The notes: generated from the letters alone by a model not told the origin. Positions 8,500-17,920 are shown, numbered from the stretch's first letter. The stretch: 64,000 nucleotides of DNA from Cytophagaceae bacterium (GCA_027491315.1 JAIXWL010000010.1:186001-250000), one strand, 5' to 3'. Numbers and translations are program-made.

Positions 8500-10164
8500 A
8501 TGCTTAGGCACTTAGAGGTTCAAAATTATGCATTGATTGACCAGCTTGATTTACATCTTGCGGAGGGTCTCACTGTGATAACTGGCGAAACAGGAGCAGG
8601 TAAATCCATCCTATTAGGAGCTATTTCACTGCTTTTGGGGCAAAGAGCCGACAGCAAAAGTTTGTATGATGATCAAAAAAAATGTGTCATTGAGGGTACA
8701 TTCTCGGTTGCTGCTTACCCACATTTAAAGGAAATTTTTCAACAAGAGGATATTGATTTTGAAGATCCTTGCATCATTCGACGTGAAATAAATCCTCAAG
8801 GAAAGTCTAGAAGTTTTATCAATGACAGCCCAGTTACACTGGAAAGCATGAAACGGATAGGGCAAGAGCTGGTTGATATACATTCTCAACAAGATAATGG
8901 TTGGATGGGGCACCCAGATTTTGCCTTGGAACTAGTGGATGATTTTGCCCAAAATCAGCCTTTGAAAGCATCTTACGAAAAAGCTTATAAGGCTTTTCTT
9001 GCAGCTCAAAATCATCAAGAGCAATTGGCTCAAAAGGCTCGACAAGGCAATCAAGCGATTGATTTTCTTCAATTTCAATGGGAGGAATTAGATAAGGCCC
9101 AACTGATACCTGGGGAATATGAACAACTCAGCGAGCAATTACAAAAACTACAAAATTCAGAACAAATCTTAGAAAAGCTAGCTCAATTAGCAAATTACCT
9201 GAGCTTATCGGAAACAGCAGCCATGGAGCAAATTGGCCAAGCTCGCCAGTTGAGTCAAAGTTTATCTAAGTGGGCTCAGTCATTTGATCAGTGGAATCAA
9301 CGAATTCAATCCTTATGGATTGAATTAAAAGATCTATCTGCCGAAGTAGAGGCTGAGGCTGAATCGTTTCAATCAGATCCAGTGGCATTGGAAAAGTGTC
9401 AAAAAAGACTGGATTTATTAAATCGGCTTTTAGTCAAATATCAGGCAAAAGATGTGGAAAGGCTCATGGCTCTTCGGGAAGAAGTGGAAGAGGAATTATC
9501 CCAGCACGAAAACCTTGATCAAGCCTTAGCCGATGCAAACCAGGCGCTTCAATTGGCAGAAAATCTAGCGTTAGAAAAAGCCATTGAACTACATGAAAGT
9601 AGAGTAGAATGCTTGGATTCGATCGAACAAACATTACTAAATTCCCTACAACAATTGGGCATGCCCAATGCAAGTTTAGCCTGGGATATTCAAACGGGTA
9701 AATTATCTAAAACAGGACAAGATAAAATCCAATTACTCTTTTCTGCTAATAAAGGGCTAGCTCCCAAGCCATTTAAACAAATTGCTTCTGGTGGTGAATT
9801 AAGTCGATTAATGTTATCTATTAAGCATTTATTAGCACAAAAAAGAGCATTACCTACGCTTATTCTTGATGAGATTGACACAGGGGTTTCGGGAGAAATT
9901 GCCATTAAAATGGGCCAAATGCTCACTCAAATGAGTCAAAAGCACCAGTTGATTGCCATCACCCATTTACCTCAAATCGCTGTAACAGGTCAAACGCATT
10001 GGTTTGTTTACAAAAATCATGAAGGGGAGAAAACGGTTTCAAGCATAAAAACCTTAGTTGGAGAAGAGAGAATTGATGAAATCGCTAAAATGATCGGCGG
10101 GCAATCTGGCTACAAAGATTTAAAAGAAAATGTTCGAAAATTAATGAAAACCAATACCATTTAG
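8500..10164 (+). CDS. recN: DNA repair protein RecN
   Basis: The 554-residue protein is an SMC-like ATPase. Walker A is GETGAGKS at about residues 29-36, the ABC signature is ASGGELSRLML near residue 430, and Walker B is LILDEIDTGVSG near residue 455. The region between is long and helical, rich in Gln/Glu/Leu, the expected coiled coil. RecN acts in recombinational repair of double-strand breaks. Length matches E. coli RecN. It is the first gene of a plus-strand run with a lipoprotein, a SCO protein and a cytochrome. That run is probably positional rather than functional. Confidence 0.97.
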   Translation: MLRHLEVQNYALIDQLDLHLAEGLTVITGETGAGKSILLGAISLLLGQRADSKSLYDDQKKCVIEGTFSVAAYPHLKEIFQQEDIDFEDPCIIRREINPQGKSRSFINDSPVTLESMKRIGQELVDIHSQQDNGWMGHPDFALELVDDFAQNQPLKASYEKAYKAFLAAQNHQEQLAQKARQGNQAIDFLQFQWEELDKAQLIPGEYEQLSEQLQKLQNSEQILEKLAQLANYLSLSETAAMEQIGQARQLSQSLSKWAQSFDQWNQRIQSLWIELKDLSAEVEAEAESFQSDPVALEKCQKRLDLLNRLLVKYQAKDVERLMALREEVEEELSQHENLDQALADANQALQLAENLALEKAIELHESRVECLDSIEQTLLNSLQQLGMPNASLAWDIQTGKLSKTGQDKIQLLFSANKGLAPKPFKQIASGGELSRLMLSIKHLLAQKRALPTLILDEIDTGVSGEIAIKMGQMLTQMSQKHQLIAITHLPQIAVTGQTHWFVYKNHEGEKTVSSIKTLVGEERIDEIAKMIGGQSGYKDLKENVRKLMKTNTI

Positions 10165-10174
10165 ATAAGCCAAT

Positions 10175-10570
10175 ATGAAATCTATCCCATTATTTAGCCT
10201 AAGTTTACTTGTAGGATTACTTGTTTCTTGTAGTCAATCGGAAGAAACCGCAGTCAAGGAATTAAATGATTCAGTGATGACATTGCATGATGAACTTATG
10301 CCCAAAACTGAGCAAATTATTCAATTAAAAACTAGTTTGGACAGCATGAGTAAAGGCCCAGATTCTGTTCATGTGAAAAAACTTATTCAGTCCTTGGATA
10401 AAGCTGACAATGAAATGATGAACTGGATGCATCAATATTCCATTGATTCTTTGTCTAATATGGATTTCAAAGCAAAAATGATTTATCTCCATGACCAATT
10501 TACTAAACTTAAGAGCGTAGAAACATTAACCGACTCCACATTAAATGCCGCCAATCAATATAAAAAATAG
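10175..10570 (+). CDS. Small helical lipoprotein of unknown function
   Basis: The 131-residue protein has a lipoprotein signal ending LLVSCSQ (Cys about residue 19) and a mature part that looks fully alpha-helical, with charged heptad-like repeats. Such small helical lipoproteins often sit next to SCO1 and cytochrome genes in Bacteroidota, but no function is known to me. It starts 10 bp after recN, and its last 26 bp overlap the SCO gene, so translation of the two is probably coupled. Confidence 0.75.
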   Translation: MKSIPLFSLSLLVGLLVSCSQSEETAVKELNDSVMTLHDELMPKTEQIIQLKTSLDSMSKGPDSVHVKKLIQSLDKADNEMMNWMHQYSIDSLSNMDFKAKMIYLHDQFTKLKSVETLTDSTLNAANQYKK

Positions 10571-11183
10571 ATTTTGGTACCTATTAATCTTCTCCTGGGT
10601 GCTACTTGCCGCTTGCCAGGAAAAGAAAACATTACCCATTTTGGGAAATAAGGAGACCATCATCAAACAGGGAAAAGCAGATACCCTTTATCAGCAAATT
10701 CCCGCCTTTCAATTTTTAAATCAGGATTCTTCTTGGGTCAGTGATCGAGATTATGCGGGAAAAATTTATGTGGCAGATTTTTTCTTCACATCATGCCCAA
10801 CTATTTGCCCAAAAATGAAAACGCAAATGCTGCGTTTGTATGAACGATACGCCAATGAAAACCAATTAGCTTTATTATCGTTTAGTATTGACCCAGACTT
10901 TGATCAGCCCCATGTCTTAAAAGCATATGCTGATAGATTACATATCAAGTCGCCGAAATGGAATTTGGTCACAGGGGCAAAGGCTAAGATTTATGAATTG
11001 GGACAAAAAAGCTTTATGGTGACTGCACAGGAGGACAAAAATGAAGCGGGAGGATTTGTTCATAGTGGTGCATTCATTTTAGTAGATAAGCAAAAGCATG
11101 TTCGCGGAATTTATGATGGAACGAAGGAACAGGAGGTCAACCATTTAATTGAGGACATCGAATTATTACTGAAAGAAAAATAA
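10545..11183 (+). CDS. SCO1/SenC-type lipoprotein
   Basis: The 212-residue protein has a lipobox at LLAACQ (Cys about 24) and a thioredoxin fold with the SCO copper motif CPTIC (Cys84 and Cys88). A later His lies in GGFVHSGAFILVD, the third copper ligand of the family. SCO proteins deliver copper to the CuA site of cytochrome c oxidase or act as periplasmic thiol oxidoreductases. The next gene, starting at the following base, encodes a c-type cytochrome, which fits a respiratory role. A second SCO-type protein is encoded at 53420-54094. Confidence 0.92.
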   Translation: MPPINIKNRFWYLLIFSWVLLAACQEKKTLPILGNKETIIKQGKADTLYQQIPAFQFLNQDSSWVSDRDYAGKIYVADFFFTSCPTICPKMKTQMLRLYERYANENQLALLSFSIDPDFDQPHVLKAYADRLHIKSPKWNLVTGAKAKIYELGQKSFMVTAQEDKNEAGGFVHSGAFILVDKQKHVRGIYDGTKEQEVNHLIEDIELLLKEK

Positions 11184-11615
11184 ATGAAACAAATACCTTC
11201 TTTTTTAGGCTTGATGGCCATTTTAGCTGTATGTATTGCTCAAACTTCCTGCCAAAGTAAGGAGGAAATTTTTAGGCAACAATACGTGGTGGAAGGCATG
11301 ATGCAGTATGAGAAACATTGTGAAAATTGCCATCAGAAGGATGGATCGGGATTAAAAGATTTATATCCTCCTCTTGCTAAAACAGATCTTTGGAAAAGAT
11401 TAAATGCAAATCAAATTGCCTGTATCATAAAGAATGGACAAAAAGAGGCCATTTTAGTAAACCAAAAACCTTATCAAAATTACATGCCAGGAAATGCTAA
11501 ATTGGAAGCATTGGATGTGGCTGAGATTATCACTTACCTGCGGGATAAGTGGGGGAATGATCCTCGAATATTTCCTTTGGATAGTGCTCGTTTGGCCCTA
11601 AAAAATTGTCCTTAG
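11184..11615 (+). CDS. Class I-like cytochrome c (monohaem)
   Basis: The 143-residue protein has an N-terminal signal peptide with a possible lipobox (AQTSCQ). It carries one haem-binding motif, CENCH at about residues 46-50, and a candidate axial Met in NYMPGNAKL, the usual layout of a small class I cytochrome c (cytochrome_CBB3 type). It follows the SCO gene with no gap, suggesting one transcript. Its stop codon shares bases with the convergent lptC stop codon. An electron-transfer role in the periplasm is inferred. Confidence 0.88.
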   Translation: MKQIPSFLGLMAILAVCIAQTSCQSKEEIFRQQYVVEGMMQYEKHCENCHQKDGSGLKDLYPPLAKTDLWKRLNANQIACIIKNGQKEAILVNQKPYQNYMPGNAKLEALDVAEIITYLRDKWGNDPRIFPLDSARLALKNCP

Positions 11616-12157
11616 TCGGTTGGCAGACTTTCCACCGTCAGCACCGAATTCGTTACATGACGTAAGGAATAATGGGTGAAATCCTGTGCGGCATCCATCC
11701 CTACACCATAAATAATCTCTTTCTTGGTCCGTATTTGAACAGGCTTTTCAGTAAATACTCGCTTTTCTTCTGGCAACCAGGTAAATTCTTCCGTCTTTAA
11801 GGTTTCATTTTGTTGCACATTAAAAATCTGAACATTCCCCATAAGTTTATAGGAATTTTTCTGTTTAAAAAAATGGGCTGAATCCCCTCGGATTTGAGAG
11901 GTAACATTTCCCATTTTATCATAAAACCAAAGCTTTACTTCTTTAGGATAAACTCGGTCTTCCGAATATAAGGTGATTTGAGAGGGTGTGACCATTCGGA
12001 CTACGGTCCTAGCCGAATCTGAATAGACCATATCGATGTCGGACAATTCAGATTTAGGACCTACATAAATGAGATTTTTGGCCGTTTTCTCTTCCCGACA
12101 AGCCAGAGAAACAATCGACAAAACAAGCAGCAAAAAGAGATTTCTCAAATCGCGCAT
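11612..12157 (-). CDS. lptC: LPS export protein LptC
   Basis: I start this at the ATG at 12157 because the protein then begins with a lipoprotein-like signal (MRDLRNLFLLLVLSIVSLAC). A longer frame would add residues with no signal character. The mature part has the LptC pattern: LYSEDRVYPKEVKLWFYDK, then the repeated beta-strand run GDSAHFFKQKNSYKLMGNVQI and KTEEFTWLPEEKRVFTEKPV. LptC is the periplasmic bridge component of the LptB2FGC lipopolysaccharide exporter. It follows the outer-membrane protein gene by 8 bp, so the two are probably co-transcribed. Confidence 0.85.
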   Translation of the reverse strand: MRDLRNLFLLLVLSIVSLACREEKTAKNLIYVGPKSELSDIDMVYSDSARTVVRMVTPSQITLYSEDRVYPKEVKLWFYDKMGNVTSQIRGDSAHFFKQKNSYKLMGNVQIFNVQQNETLKTEEFTWLPEEKRVFTEKPVQIRTKKEIIYGVGMDAAQDFTHYSLRHVTNSVLTVESLPTD

Positions 12158-12165
12158 GAGGGAAA

Positions 12166-13485
12166 TTAGTTGAGTTTCACCTTTTGGAACCAAAGGTCAC
12201 TGAGTGTTAAGCCAATGGTAACTTTTTGGTATTGCTCTTCTAAACCATTCTCAGCGAGTACACCACGTTTACCAATTTGATAAGCGATATTCAAATAGGA
12301 TAAATTTCTCAGTGGTAAAGCTATTCCAAGGCTAACATATTTATCAACGGCATATTTACCATTTCCTAGATAATCATAGGGAGTAGTGGCATAACTGAAT
12401 CCAGCCCGATAAGTTGTTCTTTTGAAATAATTAGAGATAGCTTCAAAATCGGGAGTATATTCTCCACCGATTGACCAACGAGTACTCACCGGTAGTTTAG
12501 ATGAACGGCCTAAGTTATTATCTACTTTAGTCCAATCTGTTCTTGAATAATCAATTCCGATCATCCATTTTGCCAACTTTTCAAGACTAATTCCAAAGTG
12601 CTGAGACACTGGTAAATTTTGCGAAAATGGTGTGGATTTGTTCAAGGTATCGGCATTGATGGTCGTAATTCCTGAAAGATCCATAATGGCAAAGCGCTTC
12701 AATTGTTTGGAACTTAAGGTAGTGCTAATATCAAAAGAAGTACCAAGATTAAGGTATAGGTCATTTTTTAATTGTTTCCTATAGGCCAAACCACCTCTAA
12801 AAAGGAAATCTGAATAATCAATACGATTTTCTAATTGTATTTTATAATATTGTCCATCAGATAAATTCTGGGTAGCAACATTTCGATTTACGGTTCCAAA
12901 TAAATAATCAATTCCTAAACCTAGGTAGAATTCTTTACCAATCCTCACGCCATTGTTTATTGTCAACTTGGTCACTCCACCTTTTCCGTCATAGCTATAA
13001 ATTAAACTATCTACACCCAATAAATTCAAACGACGGAAAGATCGGGTAGCATATTCTACGGAAGAATGTGGACGAAAACCGATGGAAGCTGTCCAACGAC
13101 TTGTAATAGGTAAGGTTAAATTAAGGGAATGATAATTACCTCCAAATATTTGTTGGCGTTGACGAGTATCCTGTAATTCTTTAAGTTCTAATCTTGCGCC
13201 CACCTCAAATACCGTATATCGGTTTCTTGCTAAAAGTGCAGGGTTAAGCATGTTGGTATAGATACCATTGGAATTGGAAACACCTAGGCCTCCCATCATG
13301 GCATTTGTTGGACTTCCACCCTCATCCAGCTCCCCCATTCCTATGTAGGATAATGGTGAATTCAAGATAGTTTGAGCTGAAGACTGAAAGCTACCAAAGG
13401 CACTAATTAATAAGCTAAGTGCTAAAAACAAGCCGTAACTTGTTTTCAATGTAGAAATTTGGATAAACAAAGGACGAGGAATCAT
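12166..13485 (-). CDS. Outer-membrane beta-barrel protein of unknown function
   Basis: From the ATG at 13485 the protein has 439 residues and a signal peptide ending near SSAQTIL. The start is uncertain, because the Met encoded at 13500 is also possible. The mature start (SPLSYIGMGELDEGGSPTNAMMGGLG, NMLNPALLARNRYTVFEVGA) resembles the FadL/PorV-like barrels of Bacteroidota, and the rest shows alternating barrel strands ending in an aromatic-rich C-terminus. It pairs with lptC 8 bp downstream. Substrate and role are unknown. Confidence 0.75.
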   Translation of the reverse strand: MIPRPLFIQISTLKTSYGLFLALSLLISAFGSFQSSAQTILNSPLSYIGMGELDEGGSPTNAMMGGLGVSNSNGIYTNMLNPALLARNRYTVFEVGARLELKELQDTRQRQQIFGGNYHSLNLTLPITSRWTASIGFRPHSSVEYATRSFRRLNLLGVDSLIYSYDGKGGVTKLTINNGVRIGKEFYLGLGIDYLFGTVNRNVATQNLSDGQYYKIQLENRIDYSDFLFRGGLAYRKQLKNDLYLNLGTSFDISTTLSSKQLKRFAIMDLSGITTINADTLNKSTPFSQNLPVSQHFGISLEKLAKWMIGIDYSRTDWTKVDNNLGRSSKLPVSTRWSIGGEYTPDFEAISNYFKRTTYRAGFSYATTPYDYLGNGKYAVDKYVSLGIALPLRNLSYLNIAYQIGKRGVLAENGLEEQYQKVTIGLTLSDLWFQKVKLN

Positions 13486-13563
13486 AAAATAATTTACCAT
13501 ACAGCTTAGCCTGTAAGTCTGCAAAGGTCGTACTTTTTTTTCACATTCGACTAAGTTATTCTC

Positions 13564-13571
13564 TATATTTG
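13564..13571 (+). promoter_or_regulatory. Promoter -7 element of the mscS gene
   Basis: TATATTTG fits the -7 consensus. The predicted start of transcription falls about 10-15 bp before the ATG at 13593. This supports that ATG over the upstream in-frame TTG at 13569, which would lie inside the promoter. Confidence 0.55.
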
Positions 13572-13592
13572 GGGGCAAAATTGATAATTCAG

Positions 13593-14681
13593 ATGAGAGA
13601 AGCATTGGCTAATTGGTATTTATTGGAAAATTCGGCGGAGGATATATTATTTTTTGTTGGGATATTGATTATTGGCTTGGTACTGAGAAGGTTCTTCTCT
13701 AATTCCTTTTCAAAAATCATCTTTCGATTTTTACCAAATCAGTTTATTCAAGTTCAAGATTGTATCCAATTATTGAGAAAGCCCGTTGAGCTTTTATTAT
13801 TCTGGATTTTTCTCTATTTCAGCATTCAATATTTACATGTGCCGAGTAGCTGGCATTTTAATTCTGTAGAGAAATTTGGCTTGCTTTTTTTATTACAAAA
13901 AGCATTTGAAACGGCGGTCATTATCACTTTTACTTGGTTAATAGTTCGGATGTTGAAAGTCATCATTTTAATTGCGCAACAAAAGTGGCAGGGTGTTGAG
14001 CAGAAGTCGAAACAACAATTCATTCCCTTCCTGAACGACCTAGGCATGGTGTTTATTATTGCAGGATCTGGATTTGTCTTGTTGGGAAGGGTATTCCAAG
14101 TAGATGTGATGGCACTCATAACAGGATTAGGATTAGGGGGATTAGCCTTAGCCTTAGCTGCCAGAGAAACCTTAGAAAATCTATTCGCATCCTTCACCAT
14201 TTTCTTGGATTTGCCTTTTGTGGTAGGTGATAGCATCCAAGTAGGAAGCATCTCAGGGGATGTTGAAAAAATCGGATTTAGGAGTACGCGATTGAGGGCC
14301 TTGGATGGTAATCTAATCATGATTCCTAACCGCTTGTTAACTTCGCAGTCATTGGAAAATATGAGTGAGCGGCAATTCAGAAGGGCAAAATATACTTTAT
14401 CATGCTCCCTTCAGAGCAAGCCTGATCAGATACAAACTGTGCTTCCGCAAATAGAACAAATAATAATATCAGAACCTCTATGCAAGAAAAAAGCCCCCAA
14501 AATAATATTTGAGGGCTTTGGTACCTATTCTTTGGATATCTCTGTGACTTATTTTGTTCAAACAAGTGATTTTGGGAAATTCCAAAACGTGAAACAAGAG
14601 ATCAATTTAAATATTTTACATTGTTTACATAAGGCGGGCATCAACTTGGTGAGCAGTGCTACCGCACCCAACATGCATTAA
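13593..14681 (+). CDS. MscS-family mechanosensitive channel
   Basis: From the ATG at 13593 the product has 362 residues. Four hydrophobic helices precede the MscS core: the pore helix is [27 protein letters not shown] and the beta domain follows as [41 protein letters not shown]. This Gly/Ala-rich pore helix is diagnostic of MscS channels, which release solutes on hypo-osmotic shock. The 3' end carries, on the other strand, a terminator for leuA, and the two stop codons overlap. Confidence 0.9.
   Translation: MREALANWYLLENSAEDILFFVGILIIGLVLRRFFSNSFSKIIFRFLPNQFIQVQDCIQLLRKPVELLLFWIFLYFSIQYLHVPSSWHFNSVEKFGLLFLLQKAFETAVIITFTWLIVRMLKVIILIAQQKWQGVEQKSKQQFIPFLNDLGMVFIIAGSGFVLLGRVFQVDVMALITGLGLGGLALALAARETLENLFASFTIFLDLPFVVGDSIQVGSISGDVEKIGFRSTRLRALDGNLIMIPNRLLTSQSLENMSERQFRRAKYTLSCSLQSKPDQIQTVLPQIEQIIISEPLCKKKAPKIIFEGFGTYSLDISVTYFVQTSDFGKFQNVKQEINLNILHCLHKAGINLVSSATAPNMH
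14484..14521 (-). terminator. leuA terminator embedded in the mscS coding region
   Basis: On the minus strand a stem AAAGCCCTCAAAT/ATTTTGGGGGCTTT with a short loop is followed by TTTTTTC. It sits about 160 bp beyond the leuA stop, inside the mscS reading frame, where it encodes [13 protein letters not shown] on the plus strand. Confidence 0.75.
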
Positions 14682-15817
14682 CCAACTAGTTCTTTCAAAT
14701 CTTCATCATGAATCATTTTACGCTCGTCCGCCATCAATAGGAAACGTGTGTATAATTTATCTAACTCTGATTTTTCTAATTCAAAACCTAGTAATTGTAA
14801 TCGGTGACGTAAGGCAGCACGGCCAGAACGTGAAGTCAATAAGATGGCAGAAGATGGCACGCCTACATCTTCAGGATTCATAATCTCGTAATTCTGTGCA
14901 TGTTTCAAGAAACCATCTTGGTGAATTCCAGAGGAATGGGCAAAGGCATTGGCACCAACTACCGCTTTATTCGCTTGAACCGGCATTCCCATTAAATTGG
15001 AAACTAAATTACTGATCGGATATAAATACTTAGGATTAATCCCTGTGGAAAATCCTAGGTCCTTGTGAACGTTTAAAATCATAGCCACCTCTTCCAATGA
15101 GGTATTTCCTGCTCTCTCACCAATTCCGTTAATGGTTACCTCCACTTGACGAGCACCTGCCTGAATTCCTGCAATGGTATTCGCTGTTGCCAAACCTAAA
15201 TCATTGTGATTGTGCATGGAAATGGTTGCTTGGTGAATGTTATCTACATGCTCAAAAAGGTAAGAAATACGGTGGTGCATTTGATGTGGCAATAAATAAC
15301 CTGTGGTATCTGGTAAATTTACTACCGTAGCACCCGCTTTTATGACTGCTTGAGTAAGTTGAGCTAAAAAAGGTAAATCAGCCCGGCCTGCGTCTTCTGC
15401 GAAAAACTCGACGTCCTCTACATAGGATTTGGCATATTGTACCGCCCAAATAGCTTGCTCAATAATTTTTTCACGAGTAGAATTGAATTTATGCTTGATG
15501 TGAACATCAGAGGCACCAATTCCCGTATGAATACGAGGTTTACGTGCCGGCTTCAAAGCTTCTGCAGCAGCATCTATATCTTCTTTTTTTGCTCGAGTCA
15601 AACCACAAACCGTAGCTTCCGTAATTACCTCAGCAATAGCTTTAACAGATGCAAAATCACCAGGAGAAGAAATAGGGAAACCAGCCTCGATGATATCGAC
15701 ACCTAATTTTTCGAGTTCTTTCGCAACTTCAATTTTTTCCTCACGGTTTAACTGACAACCGGGTACTTGTTCTCCATCGCGTAAAGTTGTATCAAAAATC
15801 TGTATACGATTATTCAT
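14678..15817 (-). CDS. leuA: 2-isopropylmalate synthase, short form
   Basis: The 379-residue protein is a DRE-TIM aldolase of the LeuA family. DTTLRDGEQ is at residues 9-17, the metal site is [11 protein letters not shown] and the [14 protein letters not shown] stretch follows. It joins acetyl-CoA and 2-oxoisovalerate in the first committed step of leucine synthesis. Typical LeuA proteins exceed 500 residues; this one ends after the catalytic and first accessory regions and lacks the C-terminal regulatory domain that binds leucine. Its location next to ilvC argues against homocitrate or citramalate synthase, but these related enzymes are not excluded. Confidence 0.88.
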   Translation of the reverse strand: MNNRIQIFDTTLRDGEQVPGCQLNREEKIEVAKELEKLGVDIIEAGFPISSPGDFASVKAIAEVITEATVCGLTRAKKEDIDAAAEALKPARKPRIHTGIGASDVHIKHKFNSTREKIIEQAIWAVQYAKSYVEDVEFFAEDAGRADLPFLAQLTQAVIKAGATVVNLPDTTGYLLPHQMHHRISYLFEHVDNIHQATISMHNHNDLGLATANTIAGIQAGARQVEVTINGIGERAGNTSLEEVAMILNVHKDLGFSTGINPKYLYPISNLVSNLMGMPVQANKAVVGANAFAHSSGIHQDGFLKHAQNYEIMNPEDVGVPSSAILLTSRSGRAALRHRLQLLGFELEKSELDKLYTRFLLMADERKMIHDEDLKELVG

Positions 15818-16170
15818 AGGTTTGTTTCTGTTAATTAGTTGGCAAAACTAGCTTTAATTACATTATTTACCAAAAAAGAATAGACTCCAAACATTCGTAT
15901 TTTAGATTAAAAATCCACAAAAACCAGAATAAATAGAATTATAAAGTATAATAATCTTTTTTATATGAAATTATTAGACTAAAAATCCTTTTACACACGT
16001 AAGTCTAGAATAAAATTTTATTAAATAAAATCAATTTTTATGTGATAAAATGCCGGCAGGCTCAACTCCAACCTATTGGAGGAACAATTAGACTTAATTT
16101 TAAGGGAGATAATATCAATAACTTGATTGAAATTAGACAATAAAAAAGTTTTGAAAATCGTTAAACGCTC

Positions 16171-16203
16171 AACGCTGTCAAGGTTTGAAACCTTGACAGC
16201 GTT
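16171..16203. repeat. 33-bp intergenic palindrome, copy 1
   Basis: Perfect inverted repeat with 16-bp arms beginning AACGCTGTCAAGGTTT around one central base. Near-identical copies stand at 47096-47128 and 55520-55552, all intergenic. This fits a REP-like dispersed element; a terminator role is also possible as T/A runs flank it. Confidence 0.85.
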
Positions 16204-16237
16204 AAAAAAAATGAGCGTTATTTTATTTTTTCCCCAT

Positions 16238-16269
16238 AAAAAAAGGGGCAATAAATTGCCCCTTTTTTT
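16238..16269 (-). terminator. Terminator of the ilvDBNC operon
   Basis: The stem AAAAAAAGGGGCAA/TTGCCCCTTTTTTT has a very short loop and flanking A/T runs. It starts 16 bp after the ilvC stop and could act in both directions. Confidence 0.85.
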
Positions 16270-16284
16270 CAAATAAGCGATAAA

Positions 16285-17328
16285 CTAGCTACGCTCAGGA
16301 CGAAGGCTACGTACAGCAGCACCTGCTCTCCACATTTCTGATTCACGTAACTCTGTTAATTCAGCTTCTAATTTCACACGGTAGTCTGGCTGAGAGTTCA
16401 AATCAATTGAACGAGCAGCTTCCGCTTGAGTCTTTACTGAATTATATAATTTTTCAAATACTGGCTTAGTAGCATCCTTGAAAGGTCTCCACCAATCTAA
16501 AGCTCCGCGTTGTGCGGTAGTAGAACAGTTGGCATACATCCAATCCATTCCATTCTCAGCCACTAATGGCATCAATGATTGTGTTAATTCTTCAACTGTT
16601 TCATTGAAAGCCTCTGAAGGTGAGTGACCATTCTCACGTAATACTTCATATTGAGCAGCAAAAATACCTTGGATGGCTCCCATCAAAGTACCACGCTCAC
16701 CTGTTAAGTCAGAAGTTACTTCTTTATAGAAATCTGTTTCAAACAAATAACCAGAACCTACCCCGATAGCCATAGCGATACATTTCTCGCGAGCTTTTCC
16801 AGAAGCATCCTGATAAACAGCAAAAGATGAATTCAAACCTTTACCTTCGACGAATAAACGACGTAAAGATGTACCTGAACCTTTTGGAGCAGCCAAGAAT
16901 ACGTCTACGTCCGCTGGAGGAATAATACCTGTTTTCTCCTTGTAGGTAATACCGAATCCGTGAGAGAAGTACAATGACTTACCTGCAGTCAAATATTTCT
17001 TCACTGTAGGCCACATTTCAATTTGAGCCGCATCTGAAAGTAAATAACAGATAATCGTTCCTTTTTGAAGTGCTTCCTCAATTTCAAATAAGTTAACACC
17101 TGGAACCCAGCCGTCAGCAATAGCTTTGTCATAAGTCTTTCCTTTACGTTGACCCACAATCACATTCAAACCATTGTCTTTCATGTTCAATGCTTGACCT
17201 GGACCTTGTACTCCATAACCAATTACTGCGATTGTTTGATCAGCCAATACTTGTCTAGCTTTCTCTAATGGAAACTCTTCTCTTGTTACTACATCTTCAA
17301 CAACCCCACCGAAATTAATCTTTGCCAT
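16285..17328 (-). CDS. ilvC: Ketol-acid reductoisomerase
   Basis: The 347-residue protein is a class I KARI. The dinucleotide-binding loop is IGYGVQGPGQALNMKDNG near residue 36, the phosphate-binding loop is VGQRKGKTYDKA, and the catalytic region includes AAPKGSGTSLRR, the metal-binding DLTGERGTLMGA and a C-terminal ETVEELTQSL. It converts acetolactate to dihydroxyisovalerate in valine and leucine synthesis and handles the isoleucine branch likewise. It is the last gene of the ilvD-ilvB-ilvN-ilvC run and is followed by a terminator. Confidence 0.97.
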   Translation of the reverse strand: MAKINFGGVVEDVVTREEFPLEKARQVLADQTIAVIGYGVQGPGQALNMKDNGLNVIVGQRKGKTYDKAIADGWVPGVNLFEIEEALQKGTIICYLLSDAAQIEMWPTVKKYLTAGKSLYFSHGFGITYKEKTGIIPPADVDVFLAAPKGSGTSLRRLFVEGKGLNSSFAVYQDASGKAREKCIAMAIGVGSGYLFETDFYKEVTSDLTGERGTLMGAIQGIFAAQYEVLRENGHSPSEAFNETVEELTQSLMPLVAENGMDWMYANCSTTAQRGALDWWRPFKDATKPVFEKLYNSVKTQAEAARSIDLNSQPDYRVKLEAELTELRESEMWRAGAAVRSLRPERS

Positions 17329-17379
17329 TTTCGTTTTTGTTTAATTTATATTCTTTTCTAATCTATTATACTTTCAATT

Positions 17380-17913
17380 TTATACAATTTCCCAATCTCC
17401 TTCTGGCAAATATTCCACCAGGCCTTTTTCGGTCTTGCCTACTGCCACTCGTCCAGATTTAATGTATTCCAATATTTCCCATTGCTTTAAATAGGCATAG
17501 AATTCATTGATTTCTTCCTCTGAACCGTTTTTTTCCACCACCACATATTCTAAACCCCAATGCACCACTTTGGCATTCCAATCCAAATTAATGGTTTTAA
17601 CGTCCAAAGCGGGGGAGCCTAAAGGTGTAGCTATCTTAAATAATGCAATTTCATTGAATACAATTTCATCATCCAAATAGCCAAAAACCGCCAATACATC
17701 CGTAATCTTACGAATTTGACGTACCAATTTCTCTACGATCTCCCGGTTCTCATTGCGAATCACAATGGTAAAACGAGATACCCCTTTACGTTCAGTCTCT
17801 GATACCGTCAAACATTCAATATTTAACCTTCTACGGGTAAATATGATGGTGATACGATTCAAAAGTCCAATCGTGTTGGTGGTAAATACCGATATAGTGT
17901 AAGTTGTCAACAT
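17380..17913 (-). CDS. ilvN: Acetolactate synthase small (regulatory) subunit
   Basis: Starting at the ATG at 17913 gives 177 residues and a 7-bp gap after ilvB; an in-frame TTG five codons upstream would overlap ilvB and is less likely. The N-terminal ACT domain is clear (YTISVFTTNTIGLLNRITIIFTRR, IECLTVSETERKGVSRFTIVI), followed by the C-terminal IlvH-type domain. The subunit activates IlvB and confers valine feedback control. Adjacent genes complete the pathway. Confidence 0.94.
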   Translation of the reverse strand: MLTTYTISVFTTNTIGLLNRITIIFTRRRLNIECLTVSETERKGVSRFTIVIRNENREIVEKLVRQIRKITDVLAVFGYLDDEIVFNEIALFKIATPLGSPALDVKTINLDWNAKVVHWGLEYVVVEKNGSEEEINEFYAYLKQWEILEYIKSGRVAVGKTEKGLVEYLPEGDWEIV

Positions 17914-17920
17914 ATAATTT

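Larger units (their letters stand above)
15818..16284. other. Intergenic region between leuA and ilvC
   Basis: The 467-bp AT-rich stretch contains the 33-bp palindrome at 16171 and the ilvC terminator at 16238. The rest of the leuA upstream region has two similar TAGA(C/T)TAAAAATCC-like words at about 15903 and 15978, but I see no riboswitch or leader peptide. A minus-strand frame at 16021-16272 runs through the palindrome and the terminator and is not considered a gene. Confidence 0.7.

Noticed and set aside
13569-13592. Upstream TTG start of the MscS protein
   Set aside because: It overlaps the promoter -7 element; the ATG at 13593 gives a natural N-terminus.
16021-16272. 83-residue minus-strand reading frame between leuA and ilvC
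   Set aside because: It starts inside the ilvC terminator and reads through the 33-bp palindrome; no protein-like features.
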